Source of the DNA: Tetraselmis striata
Taxonomy: Eukaryota > Chlorophyta > Chlorodendrophyceae > Chlorodendrales > Chlorodendraceae
NCBI GenBank assembly: GCA_006384855.1
Contig: VCJN01003121.1
Location: 1-64,000 of the forward strand
Length of the DNA stretch: 64,000 nucleotides
Reading direction: 5' to 3'
Shown: positions 34,809-43,979 of the stretch, piece after piece
Numbering within the stretch: position 1 is the stretch's first letter
How the letters are laid out: each line of letters opens with the position of its first letter
Made by a program: the position numbers and the translations under genes
The notes under the pieces: generated by a model
Told to the model about the DNA's origin: nothing
Databases searched by the model: none
What the model saw: the letters and a program-made list of their open reading frames with translations, nothing else

Positions 34809-37800
34809 ATGGCGGACGCTAACCCGCCAGCACCTGTAACCAGTGGCATCATCACTGATGGTGCTGCGCCTGGAGCAGAACACTCTGTGTCTGCTGACGC
34901 AGCCGCTGCTGTCATTGCTGCGGAGGCCCAGGCTCTTGCTGCTGCAGAGGCTCATGCGGCAACAACTGCAGCTCGCGCTGCAGCTGCTGCCCAGGCTGCG
35001 GCAGATGACCGCCAACTACGCCGTGACGCAGAACTCAGGCCCAAGCAGTTCACATACCTCCAAGTGTCAGACTGTCACGATGTCGCAGCCTTCCGCATGT
35101 TCCTCGTGCAATTCAAGCAATCCATCAAGAATGTGCAGGGCTATCGCACCATCTTTGAGCCCAGTGAAGCCGATGACACCTGCAGCGCGTATCACCACCA
35201 GCAGGTCTCCCAGCTGCTCTTGTCGCTGCTTGACAAACACCCAATCGCAGTCAATGCGATTCTGACAGCCCGTGAGGATGCTGGGCCCAATGGTCGGCAA
35301 GCTTACCACTGTTTGGAAGCTCTGCGTCTCGAGTTCATCCCGAGTCATGAAGGTGAAGCCCTCGAGCGGCGTCGTGACCTGGATGAGAAGCAGCGCTCAA
35401 CCGAGTCGGTGCGTGACTACGCTCGCCGTCTGGAGCAATGCCGCAGTGCGCTCTTGGATGCAGGTGGTCACATCACAGATCGTGAAATGTTGACTCTCTT
35501 CAAACATGGCATGAATCCCGAGATGGAGATGTACCGCGTTGCACTGCGCATGGACACCTCACTCACCACTTTTGCTCGCTACAAAGCTGCGCTCTTCCAA
35601 TCACTCCCAAGTCCCAGCACGGACCCGACTGGAGCCTTCACCGCAGTGTCTGGTCGGGCATCCGCACCCCCACTGGCAACCGTTTCATCACCGCCAACCG
35701 CTCCATCCGGTGACATTGCCGCCCTGATGGCGAAGATGGAGCAGATGCAAACTCAGATCCAAGCTCAGTCACAAGAACTCACCCGACTCCGGGGCCGCCA
35801 CACCGGTCCTAGTGGCCCTCGCATCTCTCGTCCGTTCACTGGCAAGTGTTGGACCTGCGGGCGTCCGGGGCACCGTGAATCAGAATGTCGTGCCAAGACC
35901 CATGTTGCAGTGGACGCTGTTCCCGCACCTACCGCAGCTACTCACGACTTTGGCGCATTGTCATTTAGCTTCCTTGCAGATGACGCGAGTCTCCCACCCG
36001 CTGCGACCCCACTGCCCCCAATGCCGCCGCAAGCCTGGTCGGTTGACAGCTCCGGTGTCAAATTGGTGCGCAGCTCCCCAGTGTCCCTGCCGCAGAGCCC
36101 GTTTGGCACTCTCACCTTTGTCGACGAGAGCCAACCGCTCATAATCTCTGCACCAGTCCGCTCACCCACACCCGAGCCTATCTGTGCGGGCTCAAGCCCT
36201 CCTGTGGCACGCCGCTTGTCAGAGCGTGCCAAGGGCAAAGGTCCGGCGCCCATGCCTGATGCGCGCAGTCCCAGCGCGCATGGAGGGGATGCAGGCATGT
36301 GGCAGTGGGTGCCAACCAAGACTCGTCATGGCATCGGCGCAACAAGCGCGGTAACTACTCCGTTGACAACGACCACAGTCAACCCGTACCAAACATTGGC
36401 AGGAGGGCGTGGCCTTGGTGGCCCTGACGAAGAGCCTCTCCTTGTGCGGCAGCGTGAGACACTCGCGCGAGCGCATGCCCTCGCAGTGAAAGAACGGGCC
36501 ACACAAGCCACGATGGAGGAAGTGGCTGCAACACCTGTCATGGAAATCAAGGAGCTGGTTTCGGAGCCAGCAATCCTCAGCTCCTCGGAACGCCGTGACG
36601 AGGAGCTCAAATGGCTACATCAGTACGTGTACGCATGTTACCTCAAGCGTGTACCAGCTGCATCGCCGCACCTAACAGCCCTACCGCCGAGTGGCTGTCG
36701 CACCAAGCGCCAGATGTGTCAGGCTTTCAGCCGCATGCGGGGCAGACACCAGCCCCTGCCGAAAACGGCTGCTCAACCGGACAAGACCCATATGGCTCGC
36801 CAGTCCGACGCAGAACAGATTGAGAGCTTAGCTGCAGTTGCGGCTGTGGAAGCGTTTCAGAGCACACCTCAGGACTACGACTTCTATGGGTCTCACCTGC
36901 TCGCGAGACAGCCGAGGGGCAGTTCGATGCGCTCGACATCCGCCATGAACATCCCGCGCCCGGCGCGGTATTCACTGTCGACGCACCCCAGACGGCTGCG
37001 CAGCACTCCAGGCCTAGGCAACCTGATGCATGTCAGCAATACCTACACTACCCAGACAGACAGTCATGGAGACATGCCTGACCTCGAATCCAACTCTGAC
37101 ATGTCAGATGACTCTGCTGAGGATGAGCATGAGCGCACTGCCCACACCGCGCACACCGAGGGAGACATGCCGTCTCTCGCTCTTGACTCCACCAATGACA
37201 ACAGTGATCCGGACTACGATGATGATTCTCCTGGAGGTGCTTACTTGAGGCGTGCGCTAACGGCGCTCGCAGAATTACACCACGATGAAGCTCGTCACCA
37301 TGACAATGGGCTGATTGACCGCGATGCCAAGCGACGTTGGCGACGCCGCACACAGCGTCAACGCCGCCGAGCTCGCCGCCGCGCGCAGCAATGGTGCACC
37401 CACACTGACGCTACAGACCAACTGTCAGCATGGGCTGCGTGCCAACAGCAAGAGCGTGACATCCAGGACAGCATTGCCCCTCTCACAGAGATTCAACACC
37501 TGAAACCCGATAGCACAGCCTTCAGCAAGTCACGGCCTATTCACTACGTTGGCCTCTGCAGCGGAGCAACTTTCGCCATCCTTGGAGAGCTGTGCTCATT
37601 AGGGCATCGGTTCAGTATGGTGACACTGGTAGAGAGCGACCGTGCAATCGCAGCAGCGGCTCAGTCGGAGCTACATACCCTGCAAAGCAAATGGTCTCAC
37701 AGCTTGCCACGTGCGGCCGTGGACAATGCGTTTGATCGCCTCCCATCACAAGATGTGAACCAACTCTCGGCTGAGGACTTCCAATCTCTGCCACCTGTCG

Positions 37801-40799
37801 ACCTGGTGGTCAGCTCCCCACCGTGTCAACCGTTCTCTGCTGCGGGGCTCGGTCTAGGCCTACGAGACGACCGAGCACAGGCATTCTATGCGACGACCAG
37901 ACTCATTTATGGGATCCAGCGCCAACAGCCGCGTGGTCTAAACTATGTGGTTGAAAATGTCACTGGCGCGGCTCGGTCACCACAGATCCGCGCAGCCCTT
38001 GGGCAGCCCATGCTCGCACGAGCGCACGAACTGGGCTCCACTGCCCGACGTGACACCCTATTCTGGACCAACATTCACAGCCTTGCTGACCTGCGACGAC
38101 ACTATCAGCGATGTGTGAGACCACCAGTGACAGTGGATGACATGCTTACCCGTGGCAACTTCTCGCCTGCATGGGCGGCTCCCCCGCATTTGAAAGACAG
38201 CGTCCTTCCAAAACTCCTGTCTCGCAAGGGAACCTGGGCATACAGAATGCACGGCCCAACCCCGGGCCGCGGCATGCTGCTCCTCGATGGAGTCTGGACG
38301 GAACCTGACTGCGACATCCGCTGTGAAAGCATGGGCTTCGATCAGTCCACGCTCAACCTTCCTGGCATATCTGAGGACCTACGACGTCGTGCACTTGGAG
38401 CGTGTATTGATGCCAACGTTGCTCGCTGGTTGGCTCTCGCTATCTCTGTGACATCCTGGAAGGATGAAACAGCCTTGCCCAGCATCCACACCTTTCCTGA
38501 CCAGTGGGTGTTCGACACCGGCGCCACGTCCCATATGGCCGCTTGCTTCGCAGACTACGCCAGCGCCGGTGATTATCGAACTATAACCCGACGATGGATC
38601 AGTGGGCTTGGCGCGTACGCAGTGGGTGTGGGCACAGTCCACCTTACCATGCAGACTGAGGATGGACGCTCTGTGTCTTCCATGGTCCGCAACTGCTTGC
38701 ACGTCCCCGACCTGGCATCGAAATCAAATGGACGCGTACTTCGGCTGTTCAGTGCGCGGGCCGCTCAGATAGCCAATCCAGATTTCAAAGTGCTGATGAC
38801 AGCTCAGCGCAATGCCATGCAGCTATCCGATGCTGTATCTGTCCCCATTGAGATCAATGGTCAGCTCTTTGTGCTGAACACAGCAATCACTACCGCTCAG
38901 TCATCGCTGTCCGCCGACACATCTAGCTCCACAGGCCTGCTAGCCGTGCGCTTGTCGAAGGAACATATCAAGATGCTGTGGCACGCTCGTCTCGGTCATC
39001 TCCATGAGCGTGCAATGGATGCCGCCCTGGCAGACCACGACGTCCCCCGCTATGGTCACCTCCAGCACATCAGCTTACCGTTCTGTGAGGCATGTGCACT
39101 GGTCAAGTCGACCATTGCACCGATGCCGCGCCGATGCCACGACAAACCCACTGTGCCCTTCTCACTGGTGGGCTGGGACTTCTGGGAAACCAGGACTCCA
39201 TCTTTGCAAGGCAATACATACTGCTGTGGCGCCTTCGACTACGCCTCGTCCATGGCATGTCTGTACTTTGTGCGCTCTCGCTCTGCGGCAGTTACTTGTC
39301 TCCGCGCCTTCAACACAATGGTCGTCAACCTCGGATTCACTGTACAAGCCCTGCGACTTGACAATGACACCGCGTTCCGGAGCGCATCATATATTGCCGC
39401 CTGCGACGACCTACAAGTGCGTCGCACATATGCAGCCCCGTACAGCCAGTTCCAGAATGGCCTCTCTGAACGCTCGTGGCGCACTCTCAGTACCTGGACG
39501 CGCTGCATGCTTACCCATGCCGCTCTCGCGGACTCGTACTGGGAGTTTGGTATGATGGTCGCCGTCCATATCCACAACCGCACCATGCGGCGAGGCGTCG
39601 CGGATATCCCACTGCGGAAAATCACCGGCGCCGTGCCCGACCTGTCCTACCTGCGAGTGTTCGGATGTCCAGCCTATGTCCACACCCCCCGAGAAAATCG
39701 GCGCAAACTCGCTCACTCAGCCCGCAAGGGCATCTTCGTTGGCTACTCGCCCGACTCCCCAGCGTGGCTAGTCTACATGCCTGACACACGCACCGTCATC
39801 GCCAGCCGGTCTGTCGCCTTCGATGAAACGCCCCATGGTCCCGCCGTGGCGACTGATGTGCCAGATGAGTGGCCTGCTGCCACTCAGGAGGGGTTGAGAC
39901 CACCATCAGGCTCAGGAGGGGCGTCCACCTCTGGAGGGGCGTCCACCTCAGGAGGGGCGTCCACCTCAGGAGGGGCATCCACCTCAGGAGGGGCGTCCAT
40001 CTCAGGAAGGGCATCCTCCTCTGGAAAAACCCCGAACCCCCGCTGCCCCACATGCGCAGCACCGCAGCCCATCGACCCGCTACCTCTTGCCTGGGGCTCT
40101 ACCCGGAGCTGCAACCGTATCCACAGTGACAGCGACAGCGACAGCGGCAGCGACGACAGCAACCACAGTGATACTCCTGACAGCACCTTACCCCCGGCTC
40201 CCAGTTCCTCAGAGCCTACAGCGCCTCGCGAGCCAACACCTCCGCCTCCGAGCAGAGAAATCACTCCTCCCCCTCCTATGCCACGAGCTCAGCCCCCGAT
40301 TATCACCCCACTGCCCTCGACACCAGTCATTCGCGCACCAATCGTCCCCAATCAGCCACTACAATCCGGCACTGTACCTGCGACCGCACCGTCTTCATCA
40401 ACCGCGCCAACGCCAGCTGCAGCAACGCGTACCCGACAGGGCACCCGAGGAGTGCGCAACAGACACCGCAGAGTGTACAACCCAGATGATGGTTCGTGGC
40501 AGACTCAGTCCTATGCAGCAGCGGTGATGACTGGCGAGTGCCCCGTACAGGATGAGCTGTCATTCCTGTGCTTCACCCGCAACATTGACCCAGCCGACTG
40601 GGCACTCGTGGCAGGCGAGGCGCCTGGTGACCCTATCACATTTGAGGAGGCGATTAATGGCCCCAAGGCACCACAATGGATGGAGTCCATGAGACATGAA
40701 TACACGTCACTGGTTAGCCGTGGTACGTGGAAGTTGGTACCCAAGCCTGGAGGTGGTCGCAGAGTCGTTAAATCCAAGTGGGTGTACAAAACCAAATAA
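34809..40799 (+). CDS. Gag-DNA methyltransferase-protease-integrase polyprotein
   Basis: 1996 codons from ATG 34809. Residues 1-60 are Ala-rich. About 70-260 form a copia-type Gag helical domain. A CCHC knuckle (CWTCGRPGHRESEC) spans 347-360. About 361-840 is a Pro/Ser-rich, then acidic spacer. 841-865 is strongly Arg-rich. About 908-1215 is a cytosine-C5 methyltransferase (separate entry). Protease DTG follows with D1236 (WVFDTGATSHM). Integrase has an HHCC site (HARLGHLHERAM; C1426 and C1429) and catalytic D1457, D1518 and E1554, the last pair spaced exactly D-35-E. After the core is an SGGAST repeat, then Pro/Ser-rich linker, then the start of RT. The frame ends at TAA 40797 just after KSKWVYKTK, a conserved RT entry motif, so the stop is internal to pol. 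The methyltransferase is in frame with both neighbours, so it would be made as part of the polyprotein and presumably released by the protease. Confidence 0.95.
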   Translation: MADANPPAPVTSGIITDGAAPGAEHSVSADAAAAVIAAEAQALAAAEAHAATTAARAAAAAQAAADDRQLRRDAELRPKQFTYLQVSDCHDVAAFRMFLVQFKQSIKNVQGYRTIFEPSEADDTCSAYHHQQVSQLLLSLLDKHPIAVNAILTAREDAGPNGRQAYHCLEALRLEFIPSHEGEALERRRDLDEKQRSTESVRDYARRLEQCRSALLDAGGHITDREMLTLFKHGMNPEMEMYRVALRMDTSLTTFARYKAALFQSLPSPSTDPTGAFTAVSGRASAPPLATVSSPPTAPSGDIAALMAKMEQMQTQIQAQSQELTRLRGRHTGPSGPRISRPFTGKCWTCGRPGHRESECRAKTHVAVDAVPAPTAATHDFGALSFSFLADDASLPPAATPLPPMPPQAWSVDSSGVKLVRSSPVSLPQSPFGTLTFVDESQPLIISAPVRSPTPEPICAGSSPPVARRLSERAKGKGPAPMPDARSPSAHGGDAGMWQWVPTKTRHGIGATSAVTTPLTTTTVNPYQTLAGGRGLGGPDEEPLLVRQRETLARAHALAVKERATQATMEEVAATPVMEIKELVSEPAILSSSERRDEELKWLHQYVYACYLKRVPAASPHLTALPPSGCRTKRQMCQAFSRMRGRHQPLPKTAAQPDKTHMARQSDAEQIESLAAVAAVEAFQSTPQDYDFYGSHLLARQPRGSSMRSTSAMNIPRPARYSLSTHPRRLRSTPGLGNLMHVSNTYTTQTDSHGDMPDLESNSDMSDDSAEDEHERTAHTAHTEGDMPSLALDSTNDNSDPDYDDDSPGGAYLRRALTALAELHHDEARHHDNGLIDRDAKRRWRRRTQRQRRRARRRAQQWCTHTDATDQLSAWAACQQQERDIQDSIAPLTEIQHLKPDSTAFSKSRPIHYVGLCSGATFAILGELCSLGHRFSMVTLVESDRAIAAAAQSELHTLQSKWSHSLPRAAVDNAFDRLPSQDVNQLSAEDFQSLPPVDLVVSSPPCQPFSAAGLGLGLRDDRAQAFYATTRLIYGIQRQQPRGLNYVVENVTGAARSPQIRAALGQPMLARAHELGSTARRDTLFWTNIHSLADLRRHYQRCVRPPVTVDDMLTRGNFSPAWAAPPHLKDSVLPKLLSRKGTWAYRMHGPTPGRGMLLLDGVWTEPDCDIRCESMGFDQSTLNLPGISEDLRRRALGACIDANVARWLALAISVTSWKDETALPSIHTFPDQWVFDTGATSHMAACFADYASAGDYRTITRRWISGLGAYAVGVGTVHLTMQTEDGRSVSSMVRNCLHVPDLASKSNGRVLRLFSARAAQIANPDFKVLMTAQRNAMQLSDAVSVPIEINGQLFVLNTAITTAQSSLSADTSSSTGLLAVRLSKEHIKMLWHARLGHLHERAMDAALADHDVPRYGHLQHISLPFCEACALVKSTIAPMPRRCHDKPTVPFSLVGWDFWETRTPSLQGNTYCCGAFDYASSMACLYFVRSRSAAVTCLRAFNTMVVNLGFTVQALRLDNDTAFRSASYIAACDDLQVRRTYAAPYSQFQNGLSERSWRTLSTWTRCMLTHAALADSYWEFGMMVAVHIHNRTMRRGVADIPLRKITGAVPDLSYLRVFGCPAYVHTPRENRRKLAHSARKGIFVGYSPDSPAWLVYMPDTRTVIASRSVAFDETPHGPAVATDVPDEWPAATQEGLRPPSGSGGASTSGGASTSGGASTSGGASTSGGASISGRASSSGKTPNPRCPTCAAPQPIDPLPLAWGSTRSCNRIHSDSDSDSGSDDSNHSDTPDSTLPPAPSSSEPTAPREPTPPPPSREITPPPPMPRAQPPIITPLPSTPVIRAPIVPNQPLQSGTVPATAPSSSTAPTPAAATRTRQGTRGVRNRHRRVYNPDDGSWQTQSYAAAVMTGECPVQDELSFLCFTRNIDPADWALVAGEAPGDPITFEEAINGPKAPQWMESMRHEYTSLVSRGTWKLVPKPGGGRRVVKSKWVYKTK
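37530..38450 (+). other. Cytosine-C5 DNA methyltransferase domain within gag-pol
   Basis: Transfers methyl from S-adenosylmethionine to cytosine C5. Motifs in canonical order: I, VGLCSGATFAILGEL (residues from 914), the SAM-binding loop, less glycine-rich than the textbook FxGxG; II, LVESD; IV, SSPPCQPFSAAG with catalytic C1006; VI, VENV with E1049 and N1050; VIII-like, ARRDTLFWTN; a variable target-recognition region about 1090-1170; IX/X, CESMGFDQ then RRRALGACIDANVARWL. The order of I to X is unpermuted, unlike plant DRM. The FW-N and GF...LG pattern recalls the DNMT3/DRM branch, whereas PCQ is the general C5-methylase form. All key catalytic residues are present and there is no stop or frame change across it. 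It contains no visible chromatin-reader domain. Precedent: methyltransferases carried by retrotransposons have been reported in dinoflagellates and a charophyte alga. Confidence 0.92.
39911..40026 (+). repeat. 18-bp in-frame tandem repeat (SGGAST) in pol
   Basis: Six or so units of an 18-bp sequence containing GGAGGGGCGTCCACCTC, encoding Ser-Gly-Gly-Ala-Ser-Thr, with later units degraded. Lies in the linker between the integrase core and RT. The period is a multiple of three, so unit-number changes keep the frame. Confidence 0.9.
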
Positions 40800-42219
40800 A
40801 CACAATGCAGATGGGACTGTGTCAAAGGAGAAAGCCAGGCTCTGCGCCAAAGGCTTCACCCAAGTGCAAGGCCTCGACTTCACGGAAACCTTCGCACCGA
40901 CAGTGAAGTTCACCACCCTCCGAGTCATCTTCTCCATTGCTGCTCACCTTGACCTGCACATGGAACAAACTGATGTCGACTGCGCCTTCCTCTATGCCAG
41001 CCTGGATGAGGAAATCTACATGGAGCAACCAAAGGGCTTTGTTGAATATGGCCCTGATGGGAGCCCCCTCGTCTGCCGCCTCCTCAAAGCCGTCTATGGA
41101 TTGAAGCAAGCGCCACACAATTGGCACCGTGTTCTTCAGGACTTCATGACCACCATGAACTGCCGACAGCTACGAACAGATCCTGGTGCTTATGTCTACC
41201 GCAGCAGTGACTCAGCAATCCTGGCAATCATCGCCATCTACGTCGACGACATCCTGATCGCCAGCAACTCTATGACCTGGATCGCATCATTCAAGGAGTC
41301 CATGGCAGCCCGATTTGACATCAAGGACCTCGGCAGCTGCTCATGGCTATTGGGAGTCAAGGTTGAGCGAGACCGAACAGCACGCACCATCACCATTCAT
41401 CAGTCAAAGTACATCCATGACCTGCTCGCTCGATTTGGAATGGAGCAGTGCTGTGCAGCCAAGGTTCCCAGTGTGGCCAACGACCCCCGCGAATCCGAGC
41501 AGTGCACCGAAACTGAGGTCAGCACCTATCGCAGCCTTGTGGGAGCTCTTCTCTACGCCGCAGTCGCCACTCGGCCAGATATTGCTGAGTCAGTCGCCCG
41601 ACTGTGCCGATTCATGTCTACCCCAACCAAGGCACACATGGAGGACGCACGACACTGTCTGAGGTACCTCAAGGGGACACACAGCCGTGGAATCACCTTT
41701 GGTGGAGACGACAAGCTGGCACTACATGGATACAGTGACGCCAACTTCCCGACGACCTACCCCAGTCAATGCAAGTCTACTACTGGCTACGTTTTCTTCC
41801 TTTGCGGAGGAGCAATCAGCTTTCTGTCGAAATTACAGGCACTGGTGGCCCTGTCCACAGCAGAGGCAGAGTACATCGCTCTCTGCATGACAGTGCAAGA
41901 GGCAGTGTTCCTGCGCCAAATGTTAGAAGAACTGGGCTTCCAACAAACAGCACCCACTCCCGTCGGTGAGGACAACCAGGCGTGCATAGTCATCGCCACC
42001 ACGGATGTGACATCAGCGCGCACCAAGCATTTGGACATCCGACTTCACTTTGTGCGGGACGCCCATCAAGCAGGTGCCGTGCACATCCACTATGTGCCCA
42101 CTCATGAGATGCTTGCAGACATGTTTACCAAAGCACTGCCACGACTTCAATTCGAGGCACTCAGGGCTGAAGTCATGAATGACATGCAAGCTGCAGCAAC
42201 CAGTGAGGAGGGGTGTTGA
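40798..42219 (+). CDS. Reverse transcriptase-RNase H part of pol, +1 frame
   Basis: This open segment continues pol in the next frame after the internal TAA. RT motifs run from NADGTVSKEKARLCAKGFTQ through QTDVDCAFLYA, YGLKQAPHNWH and the catalytic IYVDDILIAS (Asp pair at 41245-41250). RNase H follows with YSDAN, KSTTGYVFFLCGG and STAEAEYIAL, and the KHLDIRLHFVRD segment. It ends at TGA 42217-42219 inside the 3' LTR. The first ATG in this frame (40696) lies upstream of the natural junction and its leader is not RT-like, so separate initiation is unlikely. Expression would need a +1 shift at AAA-TAA-A or a repaired sister copy. All catalytic residues are intact. Confidence 0.92.
   Translation, partial: KHNADGTVSKEKARLCAKGFTQVQGLDFTETFAPTVKFTTLRVIFSIAAHLDLHMEQTDVDCAFLYASLDEEIYMEQPKGFVEYGPDGSPLVCRLLKAVYGLKQAPHNWHRVLQDFMTTMNCRQLRTDPGAYVYRSSDSAILAIIAIYVDDILIASNSMTWIASFKESMAARFDIKDLGSCSWLLGVKVERDRTARTITIHQSKYIHDLLARFGMEQCCAAKVPSVANDPRESEQCTETEVSTYRSLVGALLYAAVATRPDIAESVARLCRFMSTPTKAHMEDARHCLRYLKGTHSRGITFGGDDKLALHGYSDANFPTTYPSQCKSTTGYVFFLCGGAISFLSKLQALVALSTAEAEYIALCMTVQEAVFLRQMLEELGFQQTAPTPVGEDNQACIVIATTDVTSARTKHLDIRLHFVRDAHQAGAVHIHYVPTHEMLADMFTKALPRLQFEALRAEVMNDMQAAATSEEGC
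42205..42213 (+). promoter_or_regulatory. Polypurine tract
   Basis: GAGGAGGGG, all purine, abuts the 3' LTR and also encodes the penultimate residues of pol. Expected to prime plus-strand DNA synthesis. Confidence 0.75.
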
Positions 42220-42726
42220 GTAGTAATAGATTACACTGGTCTGTTACTGATCTACTGATCTAACTGTAAGGCCACCAGCTGCAGTGTTAGGCAGACTGCA
42301 CTGCCCACTGAGAGCTGCATGTGTTGCGCCGATATTTGGAAGTAGTACTTAGGTATAGTACATAAATGGCATAATGTATTAAGGAGCTGAGAGCTCCACC
42401 AGGAGCCCAGTTCCTAGAGAGCCATCAGCAGGCATGAGGCGAACATGCCCACTCTAGAATGACCTCAGATGGTCATGCAACTCTGGGCACCACCTCAGCC
42501 AGTAGTTTAGAGACAGGAGCCGCCAGAATGGCGGCTCAACATGCTTTATATATTAGAATACAGCAGTGCCAAGGTGCACCAGCTAGCATCCCCAGCTGAG
42601 CCCTATAGCCAGCAGGTGTAGCTGCTGATAGTACTAAGGGCTCTGTTGAGCCCTGAGAACTGTAACAGATTCTAAGCCACCCCCAGCTGCTGCTTGTCTC
42701 CAAGGCAACCTGCATCAACTTCAAAA
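42214..42726 (+). repeat. 3' LTR of the copia element
   Basis: Identical by eye to 33866-34378. The pol stop codon (42217-42219) lies six bases into it. Confidence 0.94.
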
Positions 42727-42949
42727 GGCAGTTAATCCTTAGGCGTTGGGCGCGTTCGAGGGCTCGAGGCCTCGCGTGCTCATCATCCGGGCGGGTAGGT
42801 CGCTACTGCCCAAGTTATCGTTGGCATTCGTCAGTGAAACTCCTACCATGTAGAAATCACATGGATTCTTCCGGATTACCCGACTGTAGGAAATAACGGT
42901 CGCCGCGCGCCCGTTATCATTCGTAGGTCGGTGATGTCATTTTCCCCCG

Positions 42950-43230
42950 CCGATGAATGGTCGGGAAAACGTAAAAGTAATCCTTAAAGTTCGCCCCGGA
43001 ACATCGACCGAAGCCGCCACAGCACTCGACTTCTTGCGCCAACTGCAGTCGTAGGTCTGGCATAGCCCGCCTAAGACCATTGCCTCATTCGAACCCCGAA
43101 GGAGTAATGATGCATCAACCGGGTAAAGCCGGGACACGCCGGGCCGATATTGCCGAATTATATCGACTAAGAATCGATCCCGGGACCTCTCGCGTACAAG
43201 ACGACCGCTCAACCGAGCGGACAAGGGATG
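42950..43230 (-). repeat. tRNA-derived SINE, copy 1
   Basis: On the minus strand, 43227-43171 reads as a tRNA-like head: an A-box-like GCTCGGTTGAGCGGT and a B-box-like GGGATCGATTC. It is followed by a body with TTTACCCGGTTGATGCAT, CCTTCGGGGTTCGAA and CGGCTTCGGTCGATG, then GGGGCGAACTTTAAGGA and a TTACTTTTAC tail at about 42980. The same body occurs in copies 2 and 3. Confidence 0.68.
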
Positions 43231-43979
43231 TGCCGTTGTAGGAGCTCATTCCTCCGACCGGAAACCCCCCCCCCCCCCCCCCCCCCGCCCTCCCATTGTA
43301 GGAGCGTAATTCCTCCAATAGAAGCCACCAGGTGACGCCATGGCGGCCTTGGCGGGCGATCGCCCCGAGCATGCCCCTCCCGCCCGGCTTGATTCCTCGG
43401 CTCACAGCTCCTACCGGGATGCGAGGCCTCGCCGTCGGGGTGCGCCGCATGCCAGCGCAGCATGTGCATGCGCCTTTTGTTGGGCATCGCGAAGGCGGGC
43501 TGGGCGCGTCGCGCTTGCGGCCCTTCGGGCTGCCCTCGCCGCCGGCGGGGGGAGGCCGGCTGAACTCGTGCAGCTTTGTTCGGCTCCTAGGCAGCCACAT
43601 GAGCCTGGGGCTGACAGCGCGGAGCTCCGCGGGCTGCGCCCCGACCTCGGCGGGGTAATGGCTGTGCTGGGGGCCTCGGGCTTAGCTGCCGGCTGGCCGG
43701 CCATACCTTAAGGCAGCAACAACTGTGTATAGCGCTTAGACCGCCGGGCCCGGCATGCACGTCTCCATACGCGAGCTGCTGGGTATGATTATGACGATGC
43801 GTGTCTTTAGGAGGAGGCCGGAGCGGACGTATTGCGCGTTCGAGAGCGTATTGCGCGTCCCGTGCGCTTGTTTCATTGGCGAATCATAACTTGGGGTCGG
43901 CTGCGGGTGCTGACCGTCGGAGAAAAAGCATGGTTTTATCGGCGGGTGCCGCGGTTCCCACAATGGGCGCATACTATGC
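43231..43979. other. Between SINE copies; no supported gene
   Basis: Contains a C-run at about 43266-43286 and GC-rich sequence with ORFs in several frames but no motif. The duplicated phrase TTTCATTG(A/G)CGAAT at about 43871 and 43990 may mark a partial extra SINE head. Confidence 0.45.

Larger units (their letters stand above)
33866..42726 (+). mobile_element. Complete Ty1/copia LTR retrotransposon carrying a DNA methyltransferase
   Basis: An 8861-bp element with 513-bp LTRs that look identical, flanked by the 5-bp duplication GGCAG (33861-33865 and 42727-42731). Immediately after the 5' LTR, GGTTATG matches the complement of the initiator-tRNA anticodon-loop sequence used as a half-tRNA primer by copia-type elements. 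GAGGAGGGG directly precedes the 3' LTR as polypurine tract. Order of domains: Gag, CCHC knuckle, long spacer, cytosine-C5 methyltransferase, protease, integrase, reverse transcriptase, RNase H. Integrase before RT defines Ty1/copia. LTR identity implies a recent insertion. One frame break at 40797-40800 separates integrase from most of RT. The element lies just upstream of the thioredoxin gene. Confidence 0.96.

Noticed and set aside
34188-35015. Minus-strand 275-codon ORF overlapping the copia 5' LTR and gag
   Set aside because: Antisense to a clear gag frame and LTR, with no domain.
40696-40797. Independent start of the RT ORF at the upstream ATG
   Set aside because: Residues before the frame junction are not RT-like; the homologous sequence is in the gag-pol frame there.
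33866-42726. The methyltransferase as a host gene with the transposon inserted around it
   Set aside because: It is in frame with both Gag and protease inside a single 1996-codon ORF between matching LTRs, with no splice signals or separate start needed.
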